The position numbers and the translations under genes are program-made. Positions 29,707 through 39,110 of a stretch of DNA of 64,000 nucleotides are shown here, piece by piece; position 1 is the stretch's first letter; each line of letters starts with the position of its first letter. This DNA is from Tissierellia bacterium (GTDB lineage Bacteria > Bacillota > Clostridia > Peptostreptococcales > Acidaminobacteraceae), in assembly GCA_012520095.1 (NCBI GenBank), contig JAAYOV010000105.1, positions 1 through 64,000 of the forward strand. Reading direction: 5' to 3'. Under the pieces are notes generated by a model. It was not told where the DNA came from. It ran no database searches and saw only the letters and a list, made by a program, of their open reading frames with translations.

Positions 29707-31635
29707 TTAAGCCTGGATGGCGCGAGAGGAGACTTCCTCTCTAAGCTTGTCTATTAGTTCCGGGAGCCCCATCTCAAACTGCTTGTTTTTCCCCTTTTCA
29801 TCGACTGAGAAGTGACGCACGGCAAATACGCCCTCGTCCATCTCTTTATCGCCGATGACAAGCATATAGGGAACCTTTTCCATCTGTGCCTGCCGGATTT
29901 TATAGCCGACCTTCTCACTTCTCTGATCGTGACGAACCCGAAAACCGGCTTCCAAGAGCTGATCGGCCACTTTCTTAGAAAACGCATGATGGCGGTCGGA
30001 AACGGGAATCACTCTGACCTGCTCAGGGGCAATCCATAACGGGAATTTTCCCGCAAACTCCTCGATCAGGATTCCCATAAACCGCTCCAAGCTCCCGAGA
30101 ATCGTTCGGTGAACCATGACAGGCCTTGCCTTCTCTCCCTGCTCATTGATATAAGTCATGTCAAATCGTTCGGGCATTTGGAAGTCGAGCTGTATCGTCC
30201 CGCACTGCCATGTGCGTCCGATGGCGTCTGCAAGATGAAAATCGATTTTCGGGCCATAGAAAGCACCGTCTCCCTCATTGAGGATGTATTCCCTTCCCAT
30301 CTCTCCAAGAGCTTCCTTGAGCTGAAGTTCCGCAAAATCCCATTGTTCTCGTTCCCCCATCGAATTTTCCGGTCGAGTGGACAATTCCATGTGGTAATTA
30401 AATCCGAACGTTCCGTAAATATCATCACACAATCGAATGACACCTTTTATTTCCTCTTTGATCATGCCGGCCGTCATAAACAGGTGCGCATCATCCTGCG
30501 TAAAAGCTCGCACACGCATCAGGCCGTGAAGCGCACCGGAGAGCTCATGGCGGTGAACCAAGCCCAGCTCCGCCCAGCGCATAGGAAAGTCTCGATAACT
30601 ATACATGCGGTTTTTATAGATGAGAATCGAACCCGGACAGTTCATCGGCTTGATGGCATACTCTTCGTCATCGATCTTGGTAAAGTACATATTCTCTTTA
30701 TAGTGATCCCAATGACCCGAGCGATGCCAGAGGCTTTCATTCAAAATCATGGGAGTACGAATCTCATCATATCCTGCTGCTTTGTGCTTTTCTCTCCAGA
30801 AACTCTCAAGCTCATTTCGGATTATCATTCCCTTCGAGTGGAAAAACGGAAATCCGGGACCCTCCTCGTGCATGCTGAACAGATCCATCTCTCTTCCAAT
30901 CTTGCGATGGTCGCGCTTCTTGGCCTCTTCAAGAAAATGCAGATGCGCCTCGAGGTCCTTTTTCTTCTCATAGGTCGTACCATAGATCCTCTGAAGCATC
31001 TTGTTCTTTTCATCTCCGCGCCAATACGCTCCGGCGATGCTGAGAAGTTTTATCGCCTTGACTTTAGAAATATCTTTGAGATGAGGTCCTCTGCATAAGT
31101 CGATGAATTCTCCCAATTGATAAAAACTGATCACTTCATCTTCCGGAAGACTCTCAATAAGATCAACTTTATAGACCTCTCCCATCGGCCTAAATCGATC
31201 GAGAGCCTCTTCCCGACTCATCTCAAAGCGCTCAAGCAAATGGCCTTCAGCGACTATTTTTTTCATTTCTTCTTCAATCCGCTCAAGATCTTCCGGAGAA
31301 AAACGATGCTCCGTATCGAAATCATAGTAGAAGCCGTCATCTATGGCAGGTCCGATGGCAAAACGCACATCGGGGTACAGACGCTGGACGGCAAGCGCCA
31401 TAATATGAGCGCTGGTATGCCAAAAAATCGCTTTTCCCTCGGGGTCCTCAAAACGGACAAAGCGAACCGAGGCATTTTCTGTCAACGTCTCTTGAAGCCC
31501 TCTGGTTTCTCCATTGACGACAGCTCCCAGAACATTTCGAGCGAGGCCTTCAGAAATACTTCGAGCAATCTCATAAAGCTGAACTCCCTTTTCATATTCT
31601 CTTGCCGATCCGTCCGGAAATGTTACCTTGATCAT
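29707..31635 (-). CDS. thrS: Threonyl-tRNA synthetase
   Basis: A 642-residue class II synthetase. N-terminal TGS domain (IKVTFPDGSAREYEKG), editing domain with HTSAHIMALAVQRLYP and CRGPHL, catalytic core with motif 2 RWAELGLVHRHELSGALHGL and motif 3 near VMVHRTILGSLERF, zinc ligands in MNCPGS, HRHELSG and MVHRTI, and a C-terminal anticodon-binding domain beginning PLWIAPEQVRVIPV. The ATG was chosen because AGGAGG lies 4 bases before it; the longer frame runs into the T-box terminator. Expression is controlled by the T-box leader directly upstream. Confidence 0.97.
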   Translation of the reverse strand: MIKVTFPDGSAREYEKGVQLYEIARSISEGLARNVLGAVVNGETRGLQETLTENASVRFVRFEDPEGKAIFWHTSAHIMALAVQRLYPDVRFAIGPAIDDGFYYDFDTEHRFSPEDLERIEEEMKKIVAEGHLLERFEMSREEALDRFRPMGEVYKVDLIESLPEDEVISFYQLGEFIDLCRGPHLKDISKVKAIKLLSIAGAYWRGDEKNKMLQRIYGTTYEKKKDLEAHLHFLEEAKKRDHRKIGREMDLFSMHEEGPGFPFFHSKGMIIRNELESFWREKHKAAGYDEIRTPMILNESLWHRSGHWDHYKENMYFTKIDDEEYAIKPMNCPGSILIYKNRMYSYRDFPMRWAELGLVHRHELSGALHGLMRVRAFTQDDAHLFMTAGMIKEEIKGVIRLCDDIYGTFGFNYHMELSTRPENSMGEREQWDFAELQLKEALGEMGREYILNEGDGAFYGPKIDFHLADAIGRTWQCGTIQLDFQMPERFDMTYINEQGEKARPVMVHRTILGSLERFMGILIEEFAGKFPLWIAPEQVRVIPVSDRHHAFSKKVADQLLEAGFRVRHDQRSEKVGYKIRQAQMEKVPYMLVIGDKEMDEGVFAVRHFSVDEKGKNKQFEMGLPELIDKLREEVSSRAIQA

Positions 31636-31645
31636 GATTCCTCCT

Positions 31646-31853
31646 AAAAAAAAATCCCGCCTCATAGGGCGAGTCAACGCGGTTCCACCTAATTTCATCC
31701 TCAGATCTCAAAAGGGGATAACGCCCCCATGCGTCAGTCATTACCTGAAACTCCGCAGCGGTACCGCTCTCATTCAATGAAAGCCTTTCACCTCCCGGCT
31801 TCTCTCTGCACATCGTCGTGAGAGTGCATGTCTGCATCTTCGTCTTATAAAAT
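31646..31853 (-). promoter_or_regulatory. Threonine T-box riboswitch
   Basis: The T-box core AGGTGGAACCGCG is at 31690-31678, followed by a G/C-rich terminator (CTCGCC/GGCGGG, 31673-31656) and nine T. Stem I carries the AGAGAG and GGTG elements, and the specifier ACC (Thr) lies at 31762-31760 in the position corresponding to ATC in the ileS leader. Uncharged tRNA-Thr should stabilise the antiterminator and allow thrS transcription. Confidence 0.9.
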
Positions 31854-31860
31854 TACGTTC

Positions 31861-31889
31861 ATTCTATACCCACAAATAGAAGGTGTCAA
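31861..31889 (-). promoter_or_regulatory. thrS promoter
   Basis: -35 TTGACA (31889-31884), spacer 17, -10 TAGAAT (31866-31861), placing the start of the T-box leader near 31853. Confidence 0.85.
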
Positions 31890-32022
31890 ATCAGAAATTT
31901 AAACTCTCCTTGCTTTAATATATTTTCGCTTTCGCTATCGTTATCGTTATTCATAATCGAACATTCTCTTGTCATTGCGATCTCTCAACTCGCCCCAAAC
32001 CATTCCTATGCACGCAGACATT

Positions 32023-32062
32023 AAAAAACCCTCCGCGGAAGCTGTCTTCCCGCTTAGAGGGT
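32023..32062 (-). terminator. Terminator of the peptide-transport operon
   Basis: ACCCTC pairs with GAGGGT, with an inner GCGG(G)AAG/CTTCCGC stem, followed by six T on the minus strand, 16 bases after the last transporter gene. Between it and the thrS promoter (31890-32022) I see no gene. Confidence 0.85.
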
Positions 32063-32077
32063 CGATTGCATGTAGTA

Positions 32078-33013
32078 TTATCGATTTGCTTCCATCCTAT
32101 AGCCTTCCATCTCCCTTTGATTGCCAAGGACAAAATGACCGGGAACGACTTCTTCCCACACAGGCGGATCCTCATCATAATCATGCACGCTCGGATCATA
32201 TACCAATATTTTTTTACCTCGCTCACTCTCGGGGTCGGGCTGGGGAACAACGGACAAAAGAGCTTTCGTATACGGATGCAGCGGAGCGCGAAACAATTCT
32301 TCACTTGGAGCCAATTCCACAAGTTGTCCTCGACTGATGACAGCGATGCGATCGGATATGAAACGCATGACGGAGAGGTCGTGGGCAATAAACAAATACG
32401 TCAGCCCTCTCTCCTTTTGAAGCTTGCTCAGCAGATTGAGGACTTGCGCTCGAATCGATACATCCAATGCGCTGATCGGCTCATCCGCTACAATGAATTC
32501 AGGCTCCATAATAAGAGAGCGAGCTACCCCGATTCTCTGGCGCTGTCCGCCGGAAAACTCGTGAGGAAAACGACTGGCAAACTCAGGAAGCAGTCCTACA
32601 TCGAGAAGCGCCTGATCGACTAAGAGCGCTCTTTCGCGCTTCGAGAGATGTTTTTTCGTATTGTACGTGCCCTCTGCGACGATATAGTCAACTTTTGCAC
32701 GCTCATTTAAGCTACTCATCGGATCTTGAAAGATCATCTGGATCTCCGAGACGACCTTTCTGTCCAATTCTCGAGAAATCTTGCCACTGATTCTCTCACC
32801 TTTATAGAGAATCTCCCCTCCGCTGACCGGGTGAATCCGCAGAATCGCCCGCCCAATCGTCGTCTTTCCGCTTCCGGATTCTCCTACAAGGCCAAATGTC
32901 TCTCCTTTATAAATGTCAAAGCTGACATTTTTAACGGCTCGAAATGGTTTGCGGCGCGATCCGAAGTTGACATCTAAGTTTCTGACGCTGAGAATAACGT
33001 CTCTTTCTTCCAT
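32078..33013 (-). CDS. Oligopeptide ABC transporter ATPase (OppF/DppF type)
   Basis: 311 residues. Walker A GESGSGKTTIGRAIL near 38-52, Q-loop IFQDPMSSLN, signature FSGGQRQRIGVARSL, Walker B FIVADEPISALDV, H-loop FIAHDLSVM, then the oligopeptide-type C-terminal extension with HPYTKALLSVVPQPDP. It energises import with the second ATPase. The start is the second ATG, 6 bases after AAGGAG; it overlaps the end of the preceding ATPase gene. Last gene of the operon. Confidence 0.93.
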   Translation of the reverse strand: MEERDVILSVRNLDVNFGSRRKPFRAVKNVSFDIYKGETFGLVGESGSGKTTIGRAILRIHPVSGGEILYKGERISGKISRELDRKVVSEIQMIFQDPMSSLNERAKVDYIVAEGTYNTKKHLSKRERALLVDQALLDVGLLPEFASRFPHEFSGGQRQRIGVARSLIMEPEFIVADEPISALDVSIRAQVLNLLSKLQKERGLTYLFIAHDLSVMRFISDRIAVISRGQLVELAPSEELFRAPLHPYTKALLSVVPQPDPESERGKKILVYDPSVHDYDEDPPVWEEVVPGHFVLGNQREMEGYRMEANR

Positions 33014-33015
33014 CG

Positions 33016-34059
33016 TCATCTCCTTCCCATGCCGCGGATGTTCTTAATATATTCCGGAGGTTCTACCTTCGGGGCCCGCGGATCCAAGAGCCAGGTCTTT
33101 GCCTTGTGCGTCGGCGAGACCTCAAAATACGGAGGCTCCTTTAAAAAATCGATTTCAAGCGCCTGTGGATTTCTCGGAGCAAAGGCGTCCCCCACTATCG
33201 GCGCAAAGAGATTGGGGGGCGTTCCCTTAATGGAGTACAGCTCTTCCCCCTTGATGCCCAATTGAGGAAGAGAGCTCAGCAGCGCCCATGTGTAAGGATG
33301 CCTGGGATCATAAAAGACCTCTTCAGCCGTGCCGATTTCCACGATGTCACCGGCATACATGACGGCCACCCGGTCTGCCACATTAGCCACCACGCCCAAA
33401 TCATGGGTGATAAAAATGATGGTGAGCATCAGCTTTTTCTTAAGTTCTTTCAAAAGATTGAGAATCTGCGCTTGAATCGTCACATCGAGCGCAGTGGTAG
33501 GCTCATCGCAGATGAGAATCTTAGGCTGACAGGCGATGGCGATGGCGATGACGACGCGCTGCCTCATGCCACCGCTGAACTCATGAGGATATTGTCGAGC
33601 TCTTTTTTCCGGATTTTCAATCCCCACTTCATGTAAAAGCTCATGAACGGCTACCTTGAGATCGTCCCCGACCAGTTTTTGGTGGACTCGCACCGCTTCG
33701 GCAATCTGCGAACCGATCGTCTTAAGGGGATTGAGGCTGGTCATCGGATCCTGCAAAATCATGCTGATTTCTCGTCCCCGAAAGCCGAGCCAGTCCTTTT
33801 CTCCCTTAAATTTAGCCAAATCGCGCACCTCATGATCTCCATAGTAGAGTATTTCTCCACCGTCGATGAAGCCGTTGGCATCCAGAAGGCCGATAAAATT
33901 CTTATTGAGAACCGTCTTTCCGCTTCCGGACTCACCAACGATTGCCAATGTCTCTCCCCGATATACGTCGACAGAAAGAGAGCGAATGGCGTGGAGTGTT
34001 CTGCCCCTTAAATTGAATTTTACATCGAGATCTTTAACACTGAGAATTTGCTTCTGCAT
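33016..34059 (-). CDS. Oligopeptide ABC transporter ATPase (OppD/DppD type)
   Basis: 347 residues. Walker A GESGSGKTVLNKNFIG, Q-loop ILQDPMTSLNP, signature FSGGMRQRVVIAIAI, Walker B ILICDEPTTALDVT, H-loop FITHDLGVVANVAD. The C-terminus has the HPYTWALLSSLPQ element; the usual Cys cluster that binds an iron-sulfur cluster in many OppD proteins is not evident. The start by GGGGGAG lies 11 bases after the permease stop, chosen over a longer reading that overlaps it. Confidence 0.93.
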   Translation of the reverse strand: MQKQILSVKDLDVKFNLRGRTLHAIRSLSVDVYRGETLAIVGESGSGKTVLNKNFIGLLDANGFIDGGEILYYGDHEVRDLAKFKGEKDWLGFRGREISMILQDPMTSLNPLKTIGSQIAEAVRVHQKLVGDDLKVAVHELLHEVGIENPEKRARQYPHEFSGGMRQRVVIAIAIACQPKILICDEPTTALDVTIQAQILNLLKELKKKLMLTIIFITHDLGVVANVADRVAVMYAGDIVEIGTAEEVFYDPRHPYTWALLSSLPQLGIKGEELYSIKGTPPNLFAPIVGDAFAPRNPQALEIDFLKEPPYFEVSPTHKAKTWLLDPRAPKVEPPEYIKNIRGMGRR

Positions 34060-34069
34060 ATTCTCCCCC

Positions 34070-35104
34070 TTAAACGTGCTGTTTCGGATCAGCTGCATCC
34101 GAGAAGGCGTTGCCCGAAACATAGAATGAAATCGTCACAAGCGAGAGAATAATCGTCGGATAGATGAGCTGATAGCGAAGAGACGGCGAGAGCATCATCT
34201 GACGTCCGACATTGATGAGGTTTCCTAGACTCGCAACTGTCGCCGGCAGGCCTAAACCGATATAGGTGATAAAAACTTCATATCCGATATTTGCCGGAAT
34301 AGACAGCGCCATTCGGAGCATGATGATAGAAATCAGATAGGGCAGAAGGTTTTTGACGATAATTTTTGGAGTCTTCGTGCCCAGGCATCGCGAAGCGAGA
34401 TTATATTCCCTATCTCGGATAATGATAATAAAGTTTCTGATGAATCTCGCCATGCCGATCCATCCTGTCAGACTCATCGCAAGGATCAGCGTTCCCACAC
34501 CCGCCGGAAGGATGTAGGCAATCAAAATCAGAACGATGGTGACCGGGATATTGTCGAGAACATTGTAAAGCTCGGTGAAAAAGAAGTCGAGCTTTCGCAC
34601 ATATCCCCATAGCACCCCGACAATAATACCGACAAAAGCCTCGATCAGCGCGACGACGACGCCGATGAACAGCGAGGTCCTCGTTCCCGCCCAAATATTA
34701 GCCCAGAGATCCTGTCCGATGGAGTTGGTTCCCAAGATAAAGCGATGTTGGGTTCCGTCCGTTAGCATGACTTCTGTACCCGGTTGCAAATTCCTATAGG
34801 GCAAGCCCGTCGCCGGATCATTGTTGACCTGAAAATAGCCTATCTGCCCCGGAAGCAAGGGCTGGATAAACGTAAAGAGTACGAGGATGACGACAATACT
34901 CAAGAAAAACATGGCTGATTTTTTCCTGGCAAATGCCCGGAAGGTCGAACGCCAATAGGAGTAATTGCTGTAACCCGTCTTCTCTACTTTTGATTCGTCG
35001 AACTCGGCAAAGCGGAAGAGCTCTTCATCACTCATCTCTTCAGCCATTTTTTTTGTAAATTCATCTTCCATCGACTCGATAGCGGGATGTTTGAGACGAG
35101 GCAT
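34070..35104 (-). CDS. Oligopeptide ABC transporter permease (OppC/DppC type)
   Basis: 344 residues with an unusually long cytoplasmic N-terminal tail of about 60 charged residues before the first membrane helix (KSAMFFLSIVVILVLFTFI). The segment LGTNSIGQDLWANIWAGTRTSLFIG and the EAA-type coupling loop RFIRNFIIIIRDREYNLASRCLG are typical of the DppC subfamily. About six membrane helices. The start overlaps the stop of the other permease (TGATG). Confidence 0.92.
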   Translation of the reverse strand: MPRLKHPAIESMEDEFTKKMAEEMSDEELFRFAEFDESKVEKTGYSNYSYWRSTFRAFARKKSAMFFLSIVVILVLFTFIQPLLPGQIGYFQVNNDPATGLPYRNLQPGTEVMLTDGTQHRFILGTNSIGQDLWANIWAGTRTSLFIGVVVALIEAFVGIIVGVLWGYVRKLDFFFTELYNVLDNIPVTIVLILIAYILPAGVGTLILAMSLTGWIGMARFIRNFIIIIRDREYNLASRCLGTKTPKIIVKNLLPYLISIIMLRMALSIPANIGYEVFITYIGLGLPATVASLGNLINVGRQMMLSPSLRYQLIYPTIILSLVTISFYVSGNAFSDAADPKQHV

Positions 35105-36045
35105 CAGCGTCCCCCTTTCTTTTGACCCAAGGTTATGCGCGGATCCAGCAGCACCATCGCCATATCCCCGAGAATCAGCCCGATGATACCCACTGTTGCA
35201 AACAGAAGGACGATCGCCTGCACCATCGTATTATCCTGGCGCTTGATAACATCAACTAGAAGCCCTCCCATTCCCGGGATGCTGTAAAGAGATTCAATAT
35301 AGATCGAACCGATGACTGTATTGAGAAACGAAGTAGGCAAATACTGTACCATCGGGACAAAGGCATTGCGAAACACATGGCTGAACATGATGTTGTTCTC
35401 CGAAAGACCCTTGATTCTCGCTAATTGGACATAATCTTTTGTCGACTCATCGACCATATAGCGGCGAAGCCACATGGCATAATATGCGATATTTCCCAAG
35501 GACATGGAAAAAACCGGCAAAATCCACATCTTCCAGTCATTAATATTAAAGAGCATCTTGATGCCGAGAAGTTGCGTGCCATATAATTGCAAAAATAAAT
35601 AGTAGACTGCAGCCGGGACAGCCTGAATAAATACGACAAATCCGGTTCCCAAATGGTCGAAGAATTTCCCCTTGTGCCGAGCCATCAGCGTCCCCATGGG
35701 AATGCCTATCGTTAAAGAGAGAAGAAGCGCCATGCTTCCAAGTTTTAAAGAAACGGGGATTTTCGGGGCAAGTATTTCTGTTACCGGCACATTATTTCGA
35801 TAGATTCTTGATGTCCCCAAATCCCCCTGCAGGAGATTTTTAAACATGCGCCCTAATTGCACGGGCATGGGCTGATCAAGGCCCATCTGATGCAGTCCGC
35901 TCTCGATCTGCAATTTACTCATTTTATCAAAATTGGGGAAATACCCCTCAATAGGCATCTGTCTCAAAAGAATAAATACAATCGTCAAAATGATAAACAG
36001 AGTCAGCAGAGAGCGCAGGAGGCGCTTGGAGATATACATAAGCAT
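35104..36045 (-). CDS. Oligopeptide ABC transporter permease (OppB/DppB type)
   Basis: 313 residues. N-terminal RLLRSLLTLFIILTIVFILLRQMPIEGY is the family start; about six membrane helices follow; the EAA loop is YVQLARIKGLSENNIMFSHVFRNAFVP, and the end has SIPGMGGLLVDVIKRQDNTMVQAIVLL. GGAGGAG precedes the ATG. An intergenic hairpin separates it from the binding protein gene. Confidence 0.93.
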   Translation of the reverse strand: MLMYISKRLLRSLLTLFIILTIVFILLRQMPIEGYFPNFDKMSKLQIESGLHQMGLDQPMPVQLGRMFKNLLQGDLGTSRIYRNNVPVTEILAPKIPVSLKLGSMALLLSLTIGIPMGTLMARHKGKFFDHLGTGFVVFIQAVPAAVYYLFLQLYGTQLLGIKMLFNINDWKMWILPVFSMSLGNIAYYAMWLRRYMVDESTKDYVQLARIKGLSENNIMFSHVFRNAFVPMVQYLPTSFLNTVIGSIYIESLYSIPGMGGLLVDVIKRQDNTMVQAIVLLFATVGIIGLILGDMAMVLLDPRITLGQKKGGR

Positions 36046-36078
36046 ATTGATGCTCCTCCGGTGATCTTTGATAAAACT

Positions 36079-36105
36079 CAGGGCTCCTGTGAAACAAGAG
36101 CCCTG
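36079..36105 (-). repeat. Hairpin between binding-protein and permease genes
   Basis: An 8-bp perfect stem CAGGGCTC/GAGCCCTG with an 11-base loop, followed on the minus strand by AGTTTTAT. The weak T run suggests partial termination or protection of the upstream message, a common way to make more binding protein than permease (inference). Confidence 0.6.
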
Positions 36106-36126
36106 AAACTCAGTCTGTTTCGCCTA

Positions 36127-38127
36127 TTATTGGACACCTATTTTGTCAAGCCACTCATCATATCTCTGATTGAAAGTTTCCATGTCTACGTAATCATCGT
36201 AAATCGTCTGTCCCTTGTAACGGAGATTCGAGACGCCGCACGGAGCATACTGGCCTTCAAAGATATTCAGACGCGTAGCCTGATAGCCTGCAGGATCAAT
36301 AAAGTAAGGAATGACCACGGCGTTTTCAATGAGCATTGCTTCCGCTTCCGCGAAGGCCTTATATCTCGGCAATGTATCGGCAATCCCCTTGGCTTCCTTC
36401 ACTTTGGCGTAGTAAGCAGTCAGAAGTGTCTTCATGTCGCTTTCGCCTTCTTCAAAGAGGAGATAGTCCATATCATTGTACGTATTGGCTTCGCGCTTAT
36501 TGTCCGTGTCGCGAATGGTGTCATCGATAGCAAATGGCTCAGTCCATGTAGACGGATCTTCATAGTCGGCGCCCCAGTTCAGGCGCATAAAGCCGTACAT
36601 GCCGTTTCGGCGTACCTGGCGGAGGAACCCGTCAGCAGGTCCACCATAGAGCTCACAGACGAGGAAATCCGTTCCGAGAGCACCCTCCAGTTGCTGTTTG
36701 AGAAGGACACATTCCTGCTCCCAGTTGCTCATGTTGGAGCGGTATCCGAGGATCATTTTTACAGGCAGTGTAACACCGGCTGCCGTCAACTCCTCGATCG
36801 CCGCTTGTTTGTATTTCTCAATTTGCCCTGGATTGTAGAAATACTGGTCAACATTGTCAAATTCAGGAAGCATGGAGTAGTCAACATCGTCGACGCTGGT
36901 AAATGTTCTGGGGGTGATCGTACGCTGTGTCACTTCGATGCGCGCCTGCTCGTCGGGCTCCAGTGCATACATGGAGTAGTTGCGATCAAAAGCGGCCATG
37001 ATTGCGCGACGGAAGTTGGTGTTTTGAACGGCCTTATCCCAGTTCTCGGGCTCCCAGCCATTTTCTTCCCAGGTCTTGAGCCGCTCGTCGTTGCCGGAAG
37101 CTGCACGGAAGTTAAATCCGTAGAAATACGAATAATCGGGAACAGCGCGTCCTTTTGAGACGTATTCAGGATAGCTTGCCAGCCATTCATCGACGATGTC
37201 ATTGCTGATAGCTGCGTAATCGACCTCGCCGCGGAGCACCATGGTGGGTGCCAACGTTGCCGCTTCGGCATTATAAGTGAGTTCGATTTTAGTGATGTGC
37301 ACATTGCCGGCATCCCAGTTGGCATAATTCTTTTCATATACGCGCCTAACCTGAGGCTCATAGCTGGTGACAATATACGCACCGTTGTAGTACATGCGAT
37401 CATTTGCTGTTCCGAAATCGAGCTTTAACTCGTCGAGAAGCGGGCCATATGCGGGCATATAGCACACATATGTCAAACATGTCGGGAAGAAGGGATATTT
37501 ATCCACGGTTGTATATTCAAGGGTATATTCATCGATCGCCTTGACTCCGACGGTGGCAAAGTCGGCGCCTGAATCATCCGCCACTTTCACATCCGTTTCA
37601 GCGAGTGTCTGATAGTATTCAGAAACCGTGTCATAATAGTCTGCAGCACCCTCAATCAGGTCGAGAATCATATAATCCGTTCCGGACTGATTTTGTGGAT
37701 CGCAGACATATTTTGCCGCCGATACAAAGTCATGTGCCGTCACTTCCGCCATAGGCTCACCCAGATGGTTGAACCATTTGGTGCCCTGGCGAAGATGGAA
37801 AGTCCAAGTGAGTCCATCTTCCGATACTTCCCAGCTTTCAGCTAAACCCGGGATCAGCTCTCCGAATTCATTGTATTCAACCAATGTATCGATGACATTG
37901 GCACCTACGGTTTGTTCATTGGTGGCGCCTTCAATGAGATAATTCATCGATGAAATCTCAGCGCTGTACAGCGAACGATACACCATCGCTTCGCTGTCAC
38001 CCAATGCATTGGCAACTTCCGTCGGTTCTTCGGGCGTTGACTCCTCTGTGGGAGCAGGAGACTGCTGGCACGAGGTAAGCAGTGAAAGCACAAGTACGAG
38101 GACCAAAATCCAAGTTACTCTTTTCAT
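36127..38127 (-). CDS. Peptide-binding lipoprotein, solute-binding family 5
   Basis: 666 residues, longer than the 530-600 usual for OppA/DppA. Lipoprotein signal: MKR, then a hydrophobic stretch and the lipobox LTSC with Cys20. A Gln/Thr/Glu-rich linker follows, then the family 5 fold: SLYSAEISSMNYLIEGATNEQTVG, LAESWEVSEDGLTWTFHLRQGTKWFNHLG, and the C-terminal LNWGADYEDPSTWTEPF block (binding pocket, usually YGW.ADYPDP). It captures peptides outside the cell and delivers them to the permeases. Upstream sequence 38128-38247 is AT-rich with no clear promoter, so it is probably co-transcribed with the hydrolase genes. Confidence 0.93.
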   Translation of the reverse strand: MKRVTWILVLVLVLSLLTSCQQSPAPTEESTPEEPTEVANALGDSEAMVYRSLYSAEISSMNYLIEGATNEQTVGANVIDTLVEYNEFGELIPGLAESWEVSEDGLTWTFHLRQGTKWFNHLGEPMAEVTAHDFVSAAKYVCDPQNQSGTDYMILDLIEGAADYYDTVSEYYQTLAETDVKVADDSGADFATVGVKAIDEYTLEYTTVDKYPFFPTCLTYVCYMPAYGPLLDELKLDFGTANDRMYYNGAYIVTSYEPQVRRVYEKNYANWDAGNVHITKIELTYNAEAATLAPTMVLRGEVDYAAISNDIVDEWLASYPEYVSKGRAVPDYSYFYGFNFRAASGNDERLKTWEENGWEPENWDKAVQNTNFRRAIMAAFDRNYSMYALEPDEQARIEVTQRTITPRTFTSVDDVDYSMLPEFDNVDQYFYNPGQIEKYKQAAIEELTAAGVTLPVKMILGYRSNMSNWEQECVLLKQQLEGALGTDFLVCELYGGPADGFLRQVRRNGMYGFMRLNWGADYEDPSTWTEPFAIDDTIRDTDNKREANTYNDMDYLLFEEGESDMKTLLTAYYAKVKEAKGIADTLPRYKAFAEAEAMLIENAVVIPYFIDPAGYQATRLNIFEGQYAPCGVSNLRYKGQTIYDDYVDMETFNQRYDEWLDKIGVQ

Positions 38128-38247
38128 TATTTCCTCCCATTTTAAATTCGTAACGGAACTCCATCCGTTCGTTAAAAAACATTATAAAGCATATTACAGG
38201 AATACTCCAGTTTACAATTCTCTTATAGATATGTTTTATTATTTTTA

Positions 38248-39105
38248 TTATTGAGAATCATGAATTGTGTTTAGCATTCCGCCCAGTGCCAGAAATCTCT
38301 CTAAAATCATCCTGGACACTCTCGCTCCATAAATATACGACTCGTGCTTTGAATGATAGAGCGGATCGTGAAAGTCTTTATGGAACATCGCGATGACATA
38401 ATCCCCTTTCGGGGTGAAGATGATCCCGCCATCCGTTCTACAAGCATCCATGCTACCGCTTTTCGACGCTACGGTAATCTTCTCTTCATCCGATACAGTA
38501 CTGTCTTCTCCTGCTAGATAATATGGAGGGAATTCCCCCACAAGCATGCTGTTGTAGTGCTGTCGACTGAAAATGGAGATCATGTCCTCACATGCTTCTT
38601 TTGAGACGAGCTCTCCCTGATGCAGTCTATAGAAAAACTCACCATAATCTTTCACAGTGCTCGTACCGAGGTTCTTATATTTTTCCCAATCGATTGGATT
38701 GTGGAGGACCGTATTGGAAAAACCGTATTTCTTGATCGTCTCATTGATATGCTCAAGGCCCAAGTAGTCGATCATGACGTTGGTCGCCGTATTATCACTT
38801 ACGATGATCATTAAGATTGCGATGTTGCGCGCGCTCATCGAAAAACCGGGCTTCAAAGACTGAAGGACGCCGGAACCCTCGACGACAAATTTCTCCTCCA
38901 CCGTCAATAATTCTTCCAGGTCTTTTAAGCCGGAAGCGGCCTGCTCGTAGAGATCTAAGAGGATAAAGCTTTTGATCGTACTGGCCGTTTCGAAAGGCTC
39001 ATCTTCGCAAACAGAGGCCGTATTGCCTTTAAAATCCCTTACGTACAGTGCCATATGGCCACTGTAGCTAATCAACTCTCTCTGTACTCTTTGAATAATA
39101 TCCAT
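38248..39105 (-). CDS. Class A beta-lactamase-fold serine hydrolase, no signal peptide
   Basis: 285 residues. The three class A motifs are intact: S42-T-I-K45, S103-D-N105 and K215-S-G217. There is no N-terminal signal or membrane segment, so the protein should be cytoplasmic, unlike a secreted beta-lactamase. The Glu166-type deacylating residue of true lactamases is not obvious (the region reads NPIDWEKYKNLGTST), so it may be a peptidase or esterase of the Beta-lactamase2 family. It lies 6 bases after an NlpC/P60 peptidase gene and 120 bases before the peptide-binding protein gene. A resistance role is unlikely; internal peptide or muropeptide processing is my inference. Confidence 0.8.
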   Translation of the reverse strand: MDIIQRVQRELISYSGHMALYVRDFKGNTASVCEDEPFETASTIKSFILLDLYEQAASGLKDLEELLTVEEKFVVEGSGVLQSLKPGFSMSARNIAILMIIVSDNTATNVMIDYLGLEHINETIKKYGFSNTVLHNPIDWEKYKNLGTSTVKDYGEFFYRLHQGELVSKEACEDMISIFSRQHYNSMLVGEFPPYYLAGEDSTVSDEEKITVASKSGSMDACRTDGGIIFTPKGDYVIAMFHKDFHDPLYHSKHESYIYGARVSRMILERFLALGGMLNTIHDSQ

Positions 39106-39110
39106 TCGCC

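Noticed and set aside
30109-31098. Plus-strand frame of 329 residues
   Set aside because: Antisense shadow of thrS.
31592-31837. Minus-strand 81-residue frame over the thrS leader
   Set aside because: It lies inside the T-box leader and overlaps the true thrS start; the RNA structure explains the sequence.
31927-31955. Short imperfect hexamer repeat (TTTCGC/TATCGT)
   Set aside because: A few degenerate copies in an AT-rich gap with no CRISPR-like spacing; probably slippage.
35857-37158. Plus-strand frame of 433 residues
   Set aside because: Antisense to the peptide-binding lipoprotein and permease genes; no ribosome binding site and no family character.
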